Shown in pieces: positions 53,263 to 63,528 of a DNA stretch of 64,000 nucleotides (its first letter is position 1; each line of letters starts with the position of its first letter). The notes under the pieces are model-generated. The model saw nothing but the letters and a program-made list of their open reading frames with translations. It had not been told where the DNA came from and ran no database searches. The stretch comes from Liolophura sinensis. Lineage: Eukaryota; Mollusca; Polyplacophora; Chitonida; Chitonidae. The DNA lies in assembly GCF_032854445.1 (NCBI RefSeq), contig NC_088300.1, positions 68,422,984 through 68,486,983 on the forward strand. The letters are read 5' to 3'. The position numbers and the translations under genes are program-made.

Positions 53263-55799
53263 CGCTTGGCTTATTGGATGATTCAACTCTCCATGACAGA
53301 CTTCTCGGTGTACGTGTCTTTTTACTACCCCAAGTCCACCGGAATCTTATTTTCCATTGCTGCGAAAACGAAAGAGTTACTTACATTTAAATTTAAGCAT
53401 TTGAATGAACAGTTAGAATAAAACTCTGAGGTAAACTGACAGGAGGCCGGATTGTCATTGTCGTCGCCAATGAATAAATTCATTTATTATAAAAGTTAAA
53501 TGGTGACGTACATGTAAATCTCCAGGAAGTGCATGGAGCACTCACCAAGACGATAACAATTGATTTGTTTTGATTGGAGAAACCATGTAGCTTGGGGAAC
53601 CCCCTTCCCAGTCCGGGTGGTGGGAGGAAAAGAAAAAAAAACTGCTGCATGTTGTAGACATGTTAAGTGTTCCAAGTATTTCTGTTTATGTTCAGTGCCA
53701 AACTTCTGAATATTTTATGTGTCAAGAAGTTTGTCAGTTACCTGGTTACTCACCGGTAAGTTCGAATGTTAACGCTGTGTTAACCGCGGTTGTATGTCAG
53801 GAGGTTTGTCGGCTGTTGGTGGTGGTTCCTTCAAAATACTGAAAAATTATTTGGACAAAATGAACAAGTATTACTTGTAAACCACAAATAAATTAATTTT
53901 CTATAAGATGATTGATCCTTAGGGACATGTGAGACACTCAGCTCCCCATGGAAAAAAATGTTCACAAACGTTGAAACCACGCACATCGAGACGTTTAGTT
54001 CTGACTGAATAGGCCACTTGAAGTTGTATAGTACGACATACAGCCTAGCAGCTAGTTGCGCGAACGTTGGTATAGGTTAAGTGAACTGTCATTTGTAGAA
54101 TACTAATAGTGCGGGACGAAAAAAACTATTTCCTGCCAAACGTACGTCAGAAAACCGTTCTACTGACACTGAGCCGTTTTAGAGATCTGATAGATGAAGG
54201 GGTTGTCACTAAGTCCTGTTGGAGATGAGCATGAGATTTGTGTACAAACCCAGCTTGCCAGTGTTGAAGCTGAAACTTTCTGTGGTGTCATTTTGTCTAT
54301 TTTGCAAAGTTCGTGGTTTTCAGCAATACACCTAGTATATGTCGATCGATGTCGATATGAAAGATTGTGGAGAAAACTGAAAGACAGGTGGTGGGTGGAA
54401 CTTTACAAAATTCATTTTAATCTGGAGTAATTTTGATATTGTATATTTTACGCACATCGTCAGTGTGTAAGGGCATTATAGGAACGTACTGACAAAGAAC
54501 TGACGTTTCCAGCTGCCAATTAAATTTACATGTATAAGGGGCAGTAATATTTTAAAATGTTTTACACAAATTTAATTCGACTGAGGATCATAACGTTTTC
54601 TTGATAAGTCTAAATCTTTCAATTATACCACATAAATCTGGACATGATTTATATACAGCCGATCAACTATAATATATAATTTAGATGATTATATAGTAAC
54701 CAGTTAAAAACCTTTTAATTGCGTCAAATTTTTAATTGTTTGATTTGGAGTGCGGTGTCACAAATCCTCGTGGGATTTTTGTTCATACAGGTGTCTTACA
54801 TCATTAGACCTGGAACTTACAAGGCTAAAGTAAATTCGCCATACCTGCCACATCCAGCTGAATGGTTCGTGTCGTCTTATACTCTAGCCCTTTATCCAGG
54901 GAATCACCCTTGTTAAAAGATATGCGTCCATGTTTAATATGTATGATGTCAAAAATTTGACTAGCCAATAGACAAAACGACCCTTTTACGGAGCTCCATA
55001 ATTGATGTCCAAAAAAATTTAATATAAATAATTGTGCACATATTTTTCTGTGGTATTTCTGATTATTACGACAGTCTTGTCTTCTACATAGAGGAGATAT
55101 AATGATTAAATCAGTTTTTTGTTTGCTAATCTGTATTCTTCAAGCGCATGTATTTATCACATTGGGGATACATTGGGATTTACGTTGTCTGTCATTCCTT
55201 TATTCTGTTACTCCGTCTCGTACACGATATTCCGAGGGTAATTCGAAAACGCATTGCTAGGTCTCTTTCAAAGTTTGAACAGTGGGATGGCTGAGATTGG
55301 GTCTTAGTGATGTGCGTAAAACAATATGGCCACCTCTGCAATCCTTGTTTTCCAGTTTGTGAACAATGTCTGGACAATAACTCGAGAATACAGTGTCGTT
55401 TACTGTTGAACAGTGGCAATACGTCAGTGAGAGAACTACGTGGTTAAGTTTTCAGACTTGTACCTTGAGCAGTATGGCCGTGGACGAAATCTTTGTTTTC
55501 CTGTTGTTGCCCGGACGTTACGTTTTCCTCTGAAATGTTTGCTGAACGTTCCAGAAACCTGCTCTATTCATAGTGGCATCTTTTGTGTCACTCGTTACAA
55601 CCTTGTCTGATGGAAACACATTGACTGACACACAATCTATAAGGCTATCCATACACGGCTTCTTCTTTGTTATCAAACACTTTCCCTTCACAGAGACCAT
55701 TCACTTCCACATTCTTTTTGTGACCTTGTCCTCGTCATGCTGAATACGTGTTGGTCTCTTTTGTGAAAATGGTTTACGTGAGTGTTTTGTTTTGTTTTG

Positions 55800-55843
55800 A
55801 TTGGCTGATACTTATACAGGAAGATAAAATGTAACTGTATAAG
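55800..55843 (+). promoter_or_regulatory. core promoter of the lipid transfer protein gene
   Basis: Inverted CCAAT (ATTGG 55800-55804), GATA-like AGATAA (55822-55827) and TATAAG (55838-55843). TATA to ATG is 59 bp. The arrangement is shared with the duplicate at 50898-50944. Confidence 0.6.
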
Positions 55844-55896
55844 TAGGAGTGAAATTACCCCGAAGATCCAAAATCCTGACCGTTGGGGCAAAGACA

Positions 55897-55968
55897 ATGT
55901 GGCAGTGGTGGGACCTGCTGATCTGTGGCCTGCTATTTTCCTACAGCTCTGCGCAGTTGATATGTCAC
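55897..55968 (+). CDS. lipid transfer protein exon 1 (signal peptide)
   Basis: MWQWWDLLICGLLFSYSSAQ then LICH, donor GTATGC, phase 0. A typical leader with predicted cleavage after SSA. Confidence 0.85.
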
Positions 55969-58900
55969 GTATGCATATAGATCGATGCCATGACCATGTA
56001 TCTCTTAATCATGTTATCTTAAGATAAACGACGCTAAAATATGAACTAAGTTTCACCATTTACACAACTGAAACTCGTTTACTCATGGGTAAAAAGAGTT
56101 ATTACAACATTCAATGTCTCATGGGTAAAAAGAGTTATTACAACATTCAGTGTCGTGATTAGAGTTGGAAAGACTTCCTGTGAGTTCAGAGTTCCTAAAC
56201 TCTGATAGTATGGTCCATAAAACCCGCCTTAAAATTTAGATGTGTGTCCTTCTTTAATTCACATCACAAAAACCTAAACAAATATTAAATCGAGGTCTGT
56301 TCCTTTATCAGAGACAAAAGATAACTTTTATAGTACTAATACGTATTTTGATCCATATCTGTATTTTTGCATTGGTCACAGACCGGCAATGAATTCCGTT
56401 TAGACGTCACCAGGGGCCAGTTTCATGTAGCACACTTAGCTAAGTAAGCCCTTGACTACCTTGACAACGTATGTTGTAGAAATATAAAACTAAGAGCTAC
56501 TTAACACTAAGTACACCTGATGAACTATCTTAAGTTTGATCATAGACCAATTCCGTTTAGACGTAAAAGTCTGTCTTTTTGAGTTCGAAATTAACTCAGG
56601 CATTTTCCTTTAAAGGGAGGACATACCAGCACATATGAGTATAAGAATGAGTTGAAGTTGTGGGGTGAAGTCCAGCAGAAATTTGAAGTGTCCTGCTCGG
56701 TAGAGCTCGACTGTAATGGAGGTAAGTAAGCCTTATACGCTTTAGTAAAATGAAGGGCTTTTCTATAAACAAGGGATATTACAATATCACGGAAGCATTT
56801 GTACACGAGTATATTGAATTTTTTCAGTTTTGTGTTACTCGTGCTTTCAGAATCAGCCCTATCAACAGAGGCACAGCTGGCATACGACTTCACTGCTCAT
56901 TTCAGTGATCTAAAAGTGAAAGAGACGAACATCCGGTGAGTCATCCAAGGATATGCCAATATTCAATCTGAAAGGTGACAAGGAGTTTTTAAGAACTCGG
57001 AGAAGACACCCCGACTCAAAATAACCACATTGCTTCAGGAGATCTGTCATGCTCATGGACTGCGATTTCAATGAGTTTGTTCCACCCGGTTTCCTTCGTC
57101 GATTGAAACTACCATCTTCATATTAATGCAATGAAATATTTTTAAACATTGTAAAAACATCAATCAAACGAAAGAATTTTTGTTAAAGGTCTGTTTAAAA
57201 AGGAACGTAATTATTACAATAACGCCAACTTCCTTTTACACTCACAGAGATGAAATGGCTTACACACTTATTTTTTATTTTGCAAACAGACCTGAGGATG
57301 CCCTCAAGCTTTGTAAGTCTTCGCAGGTATGTACAGACAACTCAATTGTTTCTATGGCGATTCTTCACACCACAGCACATAAAATCATACAATAATTCCG
57401 ATTTGTTTCTCTTGTGCTATACACATCATCAATAATCCTCATTCGTTGATGTATTTGTTCATACGAACACACTGTACAGCGTGTTTCGCAGTAGCTTACA
57501 GCGATTTTAAAAATAGCTATTTCTCACAGGACTCGAGATGTGCGCTTGACAATCCTCCAGACGAGGATAGTGAGGAGGACTCTGGGTCAAGTGGTGGTTC
57601 ACGTATCGTCCCTGACGACGGACTGTTCAACTTACCTATTGTCTTCACACAGACAGCCTCTGGCAAAATCCTCCGTATGCGGTTTATGGAGAAAGACCTG
57701 GGTGAGTTTGCATTCGGTGTCTTTTATTGTTTCATTAATGCTAGTGCTTTTTTCTTTTTTTTGCTTAGTATATATTTGATTCACAATAATTTACTTATTT
57801 TTAAGGAGATAACACGTTGCCTTTTCGACAGAGAAAATTAATTTCAAACAATTTTAATCATAGCTAGGCTAGTTCGTTTTACTTTAATATTTTAAAAATT
57901 TGTGATAATGCTACCCTAAAACCAAAATTGTTATTGTTTTCTTATATCAAGATTTTCCATCTCGGATGGCTATATGATTCACAACAAAGACGTTTTATTT
58001 CGTTTAAAATTGTAAAATTAAAATTAGTATGATCCTGACTCTCCATAAATGCTCTTTTTAAAAAATTTCGTTTTATTTTTTTTGAATTCAGAAAATGTGG
58101 ATATTGTAAACATCAAGCGAGGCATTATTTCTGCTTTACAAACCCAAATAAACACAAACACTGAGGAAGAAGTGGATTCAACAGGCAAGCATAAAATCCG
58201 GTATAGGTAAGTAGATCGGGACCAAGATGTTCACAGTGGCATAGGCATTGTGTGACAGATCCAAAGCTGATGTTTATATCAGCATATATCTGGCCTAGAC
58301 AAAGTGTGACACATCGCAGGTTAAGGTTTATACCAGTATATATCTGGCATAGACATAGTGTGACAGTTCGAAGGTTGTTATTTATTCCAGCATATACAGA
58401 CATAGGTTGACAGATCATAGTTTGATGTTTGTACCAGCATACATCAGAGATAGTGTGACAGATCGCAGGTTGATGTTTATACCAGTATATATCTGGCATA
58501 GACAAAGTGTGACAGATCGAAAGTTGTTATTTATTCCAGCATATACAGACATAGTTTGACAGATCGCAGTTTGATGTTTATATCAGCATATATCTGGCCT
58601 AGACAAAGTGTGACACATCGCAGGTTGATGTTTATACCAGTATATATCTGGCATAGGCATAGTGTGGCAGATCGAAAGTTGTTGTTTATTCCAGCATATA
58701 CAGACATAGTTTGACAGATCGCAGTTTGATGTTTGTACCAGCATACATCAGAGATAGTGTGACAGGTCGCAGGCTAATGTTTATACCATCATATATCTGG
58801 CAGAGACAAAGTGTGACACATCGCAAGTTGTTTTTTTCTGGCAGCATATACAGGCATATTTTGACAGATCACAGGTTGATGTTTATACCAGCATACATCA

Positions 58901-61900
58901 GACATAGTGTGACTGATCGCAGGTTGATGTTTATACCAGCATATAACAAACTTAATGTGATATATTGCAGCTTGATGTTTAGACCGGCCACATCCCTATC
59001 GCTTGTGCAGGTATAGTGTGACATATCGCAGCTCAATGTTTACGCGGAACATCACTGATACAGACTGACTGTGACATGTCAGAGGTTATTGCGAAAGTTC
59101 CATATTTATTGCGACATTCTTGGTGTTTATTATGATATGTAACGGGTACAGACACAGTGTGACATATTGCAGGTAGATACTTAGAGCTACACGTCACAGA
59201 TGACGGTGTCTCCGGTGCTGGACCTGTGTCACACACAACAGATAAATCCTACTGTCGCACATCTCAGCACATTCTAAACAACATTAACGGCATTAGTACA
59301 TGTATAGGTTGTTAATTAACATGCCTCGTGCCTAAAAGAACGTTTAAAGAAGTTGTCATGTGTATTACAGCGCCTCGGGATCTGGTAATGAAACAGTGAT
59401 TATCAAGGAATATGATAACAAAGATGACGTAGATGCTCCATTTAGTGGAAAACCAGGTAACGTCCATGTTAAAGGTCGAACAACGGTCAGCCATGGCGAC
59501 ATTACGTCCAGCGAGGGACAGGCATCCAGTCAACCGGAAATAGGGGTAGGTCATTTAAAGTTTGGGTAAGATCAGGGTTCTTTATGAGCGACCTCATGTC
59601 TCTACCCAGGTTTTGAATGTAAGCATATACATGTGACTGATTTAATTACGCGAAAGTATTAATGTCTGAAAACGCAAATCGCTTTATGACTATTGTAGTT
59701 CATGAAGGGCTATAAGCTTTGAAGAATGTTATCCAGTTTTATTACATGGGAGACGATAAATGCAGACTACTATTCATAAACTGTGCCATTTTGCTCTTTA
59801 ACTTGCGAAATATGCTACAGTGTGTGGACGTTTTTTTATTTTATTTTCATATTCAAAAGCTGATTAAATGAAAAGTAATTAAATTTATATACTTACAGGA
59901 AGAGGAAGATGAAGATGAGATCCCACCAGATGTCGCCAGTGCCATTGACGCTGGAGATGTGTTGAAAAGTGAATCCAAGTATAAACTGAGCCTTAAACTG
60001 AAGCGCAAACGGTCGGCTCAACGAGCGAAGAGGAAAGCAAGTTTTAAGCCGACGGAATTTATTGACACCCCCATCACCATAGAGACGTCACGACACGACC
60101 AAGGTAATGTGGATAGCCCAGAATCAGTTTCGCAAGGAGGAAATACATGTTCCCTTAAGCAATGTACCACTGCGCCTTTCTTTAATGTTGTCCACAAATT
60201 CATGAAAAAAAATCAAATAACAACTCTATCAATAAAACAACATTTGTTTTACGTAACTTGAATATGGAAATTCGTGTCCTACGTTTCGCCTTAAATTGAC
60301 ATTGTGACAATTAAATTTCGCTGATGATTGGATGAAAATAAGAATTTTAATACTGGCATGTTTATAATATTGTTTATGTCAACGTCTGTGTGTGCATTGG
60401 CAATGTTACATGAGTTGTATATATGACAATAACGTTATCCATGGCATGTGTGTGTAGAACCTTAATTATGGACGATTTGCAACATTATCATATCCAAGAA
60501 AATTCCCGAAAAAAACATTCATTCCATGATTTTTGCTTCAGAAGACGAACTCCTAAATCGACTTGAGCTGTTATACAGTCGATTAGAAACAACACCCGTT
60601 GACAGGATTTTGGCTAAATTTCTTCAGTCTAAAGATGAAGGCGATCGTAAGTCATTACATGATTGATAGATATTTTGGGGAAATTTTGTACAAATCTTTT
60701 CTTCGACGTAATCAAATTGTCAATCTTTGTGCGATAACATAATACAAGTTGTAAGTCTTATAACTTAATTCACTGATAAAAAAGGACGCAACTTTGAGTT
60801 TGGACAATTGTTAAAATAATACATAAAAAAGGATTTAATAGAATTACTTTCGACAAGCTGTTTTTATTTCTTTCACCTTTGGGCTGCTAATACTGTCAAT
60901 GTATCCATTTTTTTACGTAGTTGACCTTTTAAAGGAAATTGTCCTTCTTGAGACAAACATTGGGAACGAAAAGGTTAAGACGAAACTGAGGCGCTACAAC
61001 AAAACCCCACTTATGGACATTTTAGTCCCACGTTCTTACGGTGTGAGTATTTTTAAGTTGTTAACCTGCTTAGCGAAGTCCTGATCATTACCGAATATGT
61101 CATGAACTTTCTGTTTGCTCCTTTGCTTCTATTTAGATACAGTAAAAATTTCAGTATGTAACTAAAAAAGCCAACCCACTGTACTTTGGCAGAACAATAT
61201 AACTCTCTAAGCTTCCCCATCATATTTTCAGATGCTGGCTCAGTGTCACGTGACATGGGACATCTGTCAACCAATGTTGTCTCTGTACGCACAAGGAGGA
61301 GGTGCCCTTGCTGAAGAGGTTTGTTAAACTGTCTGAATCCGAATGAGCAATGGTTGCGGCTTTTACGACCATAACATGATTGTTAAAATAGATTTAGTTA
61401 AAAAGAAGGCAGCGATATATTTTTTCACTTTGTTTTATTCATAATACTTACACTTAATAATATTATAGTGGCCATATCAAAGTTCTTCGAGTGCAGACTG
61501 GTACACTGCATGTGCATATTGTCTATAAATCTTCAAAATAATGATGCTATCTACATAAAAGATAAAACAGGCAACAAGCAGTTTTTACACCAGTTATTCA
61601 TGTTGTAGGTGTTTCAATACCTGTTATCTGCTGACAGTCAACTTACCCATGAGCAGTTGTCCAATGTTATTGACACGGTGTCCACTATGACAAATCCTTC
61701 GGACGACTTTATCAAACTTCTGATTGATTTGTACGAGGCAGACTCCGCAGACTTAGAGAAAGCTCGTTCCTTGCTGCTGGTTATGGGGATGTTGGCAGGA
61801 CAAGACTCGGTATCAGACTCTGTCAAGTCGATCCTCAGAGGAATTTTACTGACACAGCTAGATGACATTAAAGAAGGAAACTGTCCAGAAGACACCGACC

Positions 61901-63528
61901 ATATCGACGCTCTGGAAGCTGCCGGAAATATGGAGGACGAGAAGCTACTCTCAAGAGTCTTGGAGATTGGTTCAGTCTGCAAAACGAGCGGAAGTCTGAG
62001 GATAGCCGTGACGCATGCGGCAAGGCGTTTCGTCAATAAACAGGAAACCGTTGGTTTCTTAATTCAGGTTCTGGAATCAGCCAATTGTGAAGTGGTAGAA
62101 GAAGCTATACATCTGCTGATAGATATCATGGCAAATCAAAAATCCGAGGACAATCTCTCCCAGTGGCCTCTCGTCGGAGTGAACGCCTTTGACAGGTCTT
62201 AGGCTCATTTCCTGACACAAACGGACAATCTGGGGTGTGTTTTGGACACAGCTATACGATACTTCAAAAAGAAATTGCAAACAGATGTTGACCAAATCTT
62301 AGTACAACTTCGTATGAGTAACATGCATTCTTCTCCACCTGAGACAAATCACACCGGTAGAATACAAAAGCGAAGTCTTGAACATGCCACATGTTCTGTT
62401 TGGAGCGACTATAGTGGAAGATACAGTGATATACAGTCCGCAAGCACTTTCCAATCCGACTTGAGAACGTACAATAGACGTCGCCACTGTCTCGCTCACT
62501 TCCGTGTGGGAGGATCAAAGGCCAACGCTGATCTCTATGGCGGATTCTTCGTTGGCTGTGACACCAGATCCTCGAGGGCCAAGTTGTTTGCCAGAGTGGT
62601 AGCTAAAGGCAAGGTCTTTTCGAAAACTTTTAGAATCGGTACAATTTACGTGTACTTCCTGAACAGCAACTCTAGAATTTCTGCAAGAGTGTATGTAAAT
62701 GTAGGAGGGAAAACACTCGTATCTTCACAATTTTATGTGCAGCCAAAAACTGTAACTCGCCGGCTGTGGAATCCCAGACCTCTTACTATACGCCTGCTTA
62801 GAATTCCACTTCTCATCACGTCAATAAATATTTATTTGAAGATCAGCCCCAGCCTCTATTTGGATCAAAGTTTCACTTCATGCCAAGGGTCAGCCACGTG
62901 CCTTCAGCTTTCCCCGAGGGTTAGAGCACGAGCGGCAGCTGGGGCCTCCATCAGTCTGGTAATACATGCCTCTTATCATATTTCTATGGCTATATAACTG
63001 ATTTTATTAGACACAAATATATAGTAGAGTAAAAACTGCCATTTGGCAAGTTGGTAGACTCTTTAATCCCCAATTCATATTTGCAATTCCGCTGTATTCT
63101 AAAAGAAACATTCAAACGTTTCCAGTGAGAAACAAATAAACCGAATCTGTAACACATTATGTATAATAGAGCTACATATTGTCACTAAATACACCCATGT
63201 CTTGATCTGCATATATGTAACCATTTCAGATATATATTTCCCGTGCTGTTCTCAGTAAAAATAAATCGCATACTATTCAAAAGACCAATCAAAAGACTTA
63301 CCTGACATGTGTGTGCAATATATTCTGTGATATTCATTCTGACAGGTCGTGATTCGAGGTGGTGCTGATATTGGGTTTAACTTTAACTACTATCTGAAGG
63401 CGGAATTGCGGGTGTTTTCCAGCTGCAGTTTGCCCTGTGTCTCACTGTCACATGGTCACGATCGAAACAGCGTTAGCATCGAATTCTGGTACGAGCTTCG
63501 TAGCAAGTTTCGTATCAAACTTTGGCCG
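55897..63528 (+). CDS. large lipid transfer protein (vitellogenin/apolipophorin/MTP superfamily), 3' end outside window
   Basis: Secreted lipid carrier or transfer protein by family. Thirteen exons: 55897-55968, 56616-56721, 56851-56935, 57290-57326, 57530-57701, 58092-58206, 59371-59545, 59899-60103, 60542-60646, 60921-61042, 61232-61318, 61609-62958, 63346-63528. Exons 1-11 total exactly 427 codons with consistent phases. Signal peptide 1-20; N-terminal beta-barrel with TYEYKNELKLWGEVQ and the hallmark NIKRGI (164-169); an acidic then very basic linker with KRKR (289-292) and RAKR (296-299); then a helical domain (about 320-620, e.g. VFQYLLSADSQLTHEQLS). TAG at 62200-62202 (codon 625) interrupts it, yet the frame stays open for 252 further codons in exon 12 and joins exon 13 (GGADIGFNFNYYLKAELRV). 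The C-terminal part is beta-rich and I do not recognise it. No vWD domain is seen here. Polymorphic null, error, readthrough and pseudogene remain open. Confidence 0.82.
56085..56265 (+). repeat. dispersed repeat, copy 2, with internal 38-bp duplication
   Basis: CTCATGGGTAAAAAGAGTTA occurs twice in tandem, then AGAGTTCCTAAACTCTGATA and GTATGGTCCATAAAACCCGC, as at 39755-39905. Lies in intron 1 of the lipid transfer protein gene. Confidence 0.7.
56616..56721 (+). CDS. lipid transfer protein exon 2
   Basis: Acceptor TTCCTTTAAAG, donor GGAG/GTAAGT, 106 nt. Encodes GGHTSTYEYKNELKLWGEVQ and SCSVELDCNG; the first beta strands of the N-sheet. Confidence 0.85.
56851..56935 (+). CDS. lipid transfer protein exon 3
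   Basis: Acceptor GTGCTTTCAG, donor CCG/GTGAGT, 85 nt, phase 1 to 2. Encodes SALSTEAQLAYDFTAHFSDL. Confidence 0.85.
57290..57326 (+). CDS. lipid transfer protein exon 4 (37-nt microexon)
   Basis: Acceptor TTTGCAAACAG, phase 2 to 0, encodes PEDALKLCKSSQ. An internal GTAAGT at 57313 is a stronger-looking donor but would create a stop in exon 5; the GTATGT at 57327 keeps the frame. Confidence 0.75.
57530..57701 (+). CDS. lipid transfer protein exon 5
   Basis: Acceptor TTTCTCACAG, donor CTGG/GTGAGT, 172 nt. Encodes DSRCALDNPPDEDSEEDSG, then LPIVFTQTASGKILRMRFM, a hairpin typical of the family's N-sheet. Confidence 0.87.
58092..58206 (+). CDS. lipid transfer protein exon 6 (NIKRGI motif)
   Basis: Acceptor TTGAATTCAG, donor TAG/GTAAGT, 115 nt. 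Encodes ENVDIVNIKRGIISALQTQI, the most diagnostic motif of vitellogenin-type N-terminal domains. Confidence 0.92.
58230..59060. repeat. tandem repeat with alternating 54- and 48-bp units in intron 6
   Basis: Long units read TGTGACAGATCGCAGGTTGA, TGTTTATACCAGCATATATC, TGGCATAGACAAAG; short units read TGTGACAGATCGAAAGTTGT, TATTTATTCCAGCATATACA, GACATAGT. They partly alternate, a higher-order structure of about 102 bp. The array fills most of the 1.16-kb intron. Confidence 0.85.
59371..59545 (+). CDS. lipid transfer protein exon 7
   Basis: Acceptor TGTATTACAG, donor GGG/GTAGGT, 175 nt, phase 2 to 0. Encodes GNETVIIKEYDNKDDVDAPF and a Ser/Gly-rich stretch. Confidence 0.85.
59899..60103 (+). CDS. 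lipid transfer protein exon 8 (acidic/basic linker)
   Basis: Acceptor ATACTTACAG, donor CAAG/GTAATG, 205 nt. Starts EEEDEDEIPPDV, then KYKLSLKLKRKRSAQRAKRK. The paired basic motifs KRKR and RAKR fit proprotein convertase cleavage. Confidence 0.87.
60542..60646 (+). CDS. lipid transfer protein exon 9
   Basis: Acceptor TTTGCTTCAG, donor ATC/GTAAGT, 105 nt. Encodes LNRLELLYSRLETTPVDRIL, an amphipathic helix entering the helical domain. Confidence 0.87.
60921..61042 (+). CDS. lipid transfer protein exon 10
   Basis: Acceptor TTTTACGTAG, 122 nt. The donor GGT/GTGAGT at 61043 keeps frame with exon 11; GTGTGA two bases earlier does not. Encodes LKEIVLLETNIGNEKVKTKL. Confidence 0.85.
61232..61318 (+). 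CDS. lipid transfer protein exon 11
   Basis: Acceptor CATATTTTCAG, donor GAG/GTTTGT, 29 codons in phase 0: MLAQCHVTWDICQP, YAQGGGALAEE. Two Cys may pair. Confidence 0.83.
61609..62958 (+). CDS. lipid transfer protein exon 12 (helical domain, in-frame TAG, beta region)
   Basis: Acceptor TGTTGTAG, donor CTG/GTAATA, 1350 nt. Up to VNAFDRS it is a helical-repeat region. TAG at 62200-62202 follows. The same frame then reads AHFLTQTDNLGCVLDTAIRY, a Ser/His linker with QKRS, and beta-rich CLAHFRVGGSKANADLYGGF. The stop falls close to the helical/beta boundary. Confidence 0.8.
63346..63528 (+). CDS. lipid transfer protein exon 13 (partial gene)
   Basis: Acceptor CATTCTGACAG, donor CCG/GTATGT, 61 codons in phase 0: GADIGFNFNYYLKAELRVFS, CSLPC and EFWYELRSKFRIKLWP. 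Further exons lie beyond the window. Confidence 0.83.

Larger units (their letters stand above)
51071..55796. other. region between the two lipid-transfer first exons
   Basis: Contains SINEs and no confident exon. A 60-nt candidate at 53700-53759 is described under findings. Open frames at 54194-54430 and a broken protein-like stretch at 55200-55720 are unrecognised. Confidence 0.4.

Noticed and set aside
54194-54430. 78-codon plus-strand frame with Trp-rich end
   Set aside because: Plausible composition but no acceptor, donor, homologue or promoter identified; not called.
62194-62249. A 56-nt mini-intron that would remove the TAG in the lipid transfer protein
   Set aside because: Its length is not a multiple of three, the downstream frame then stops quickly, and it is very short for an intron.
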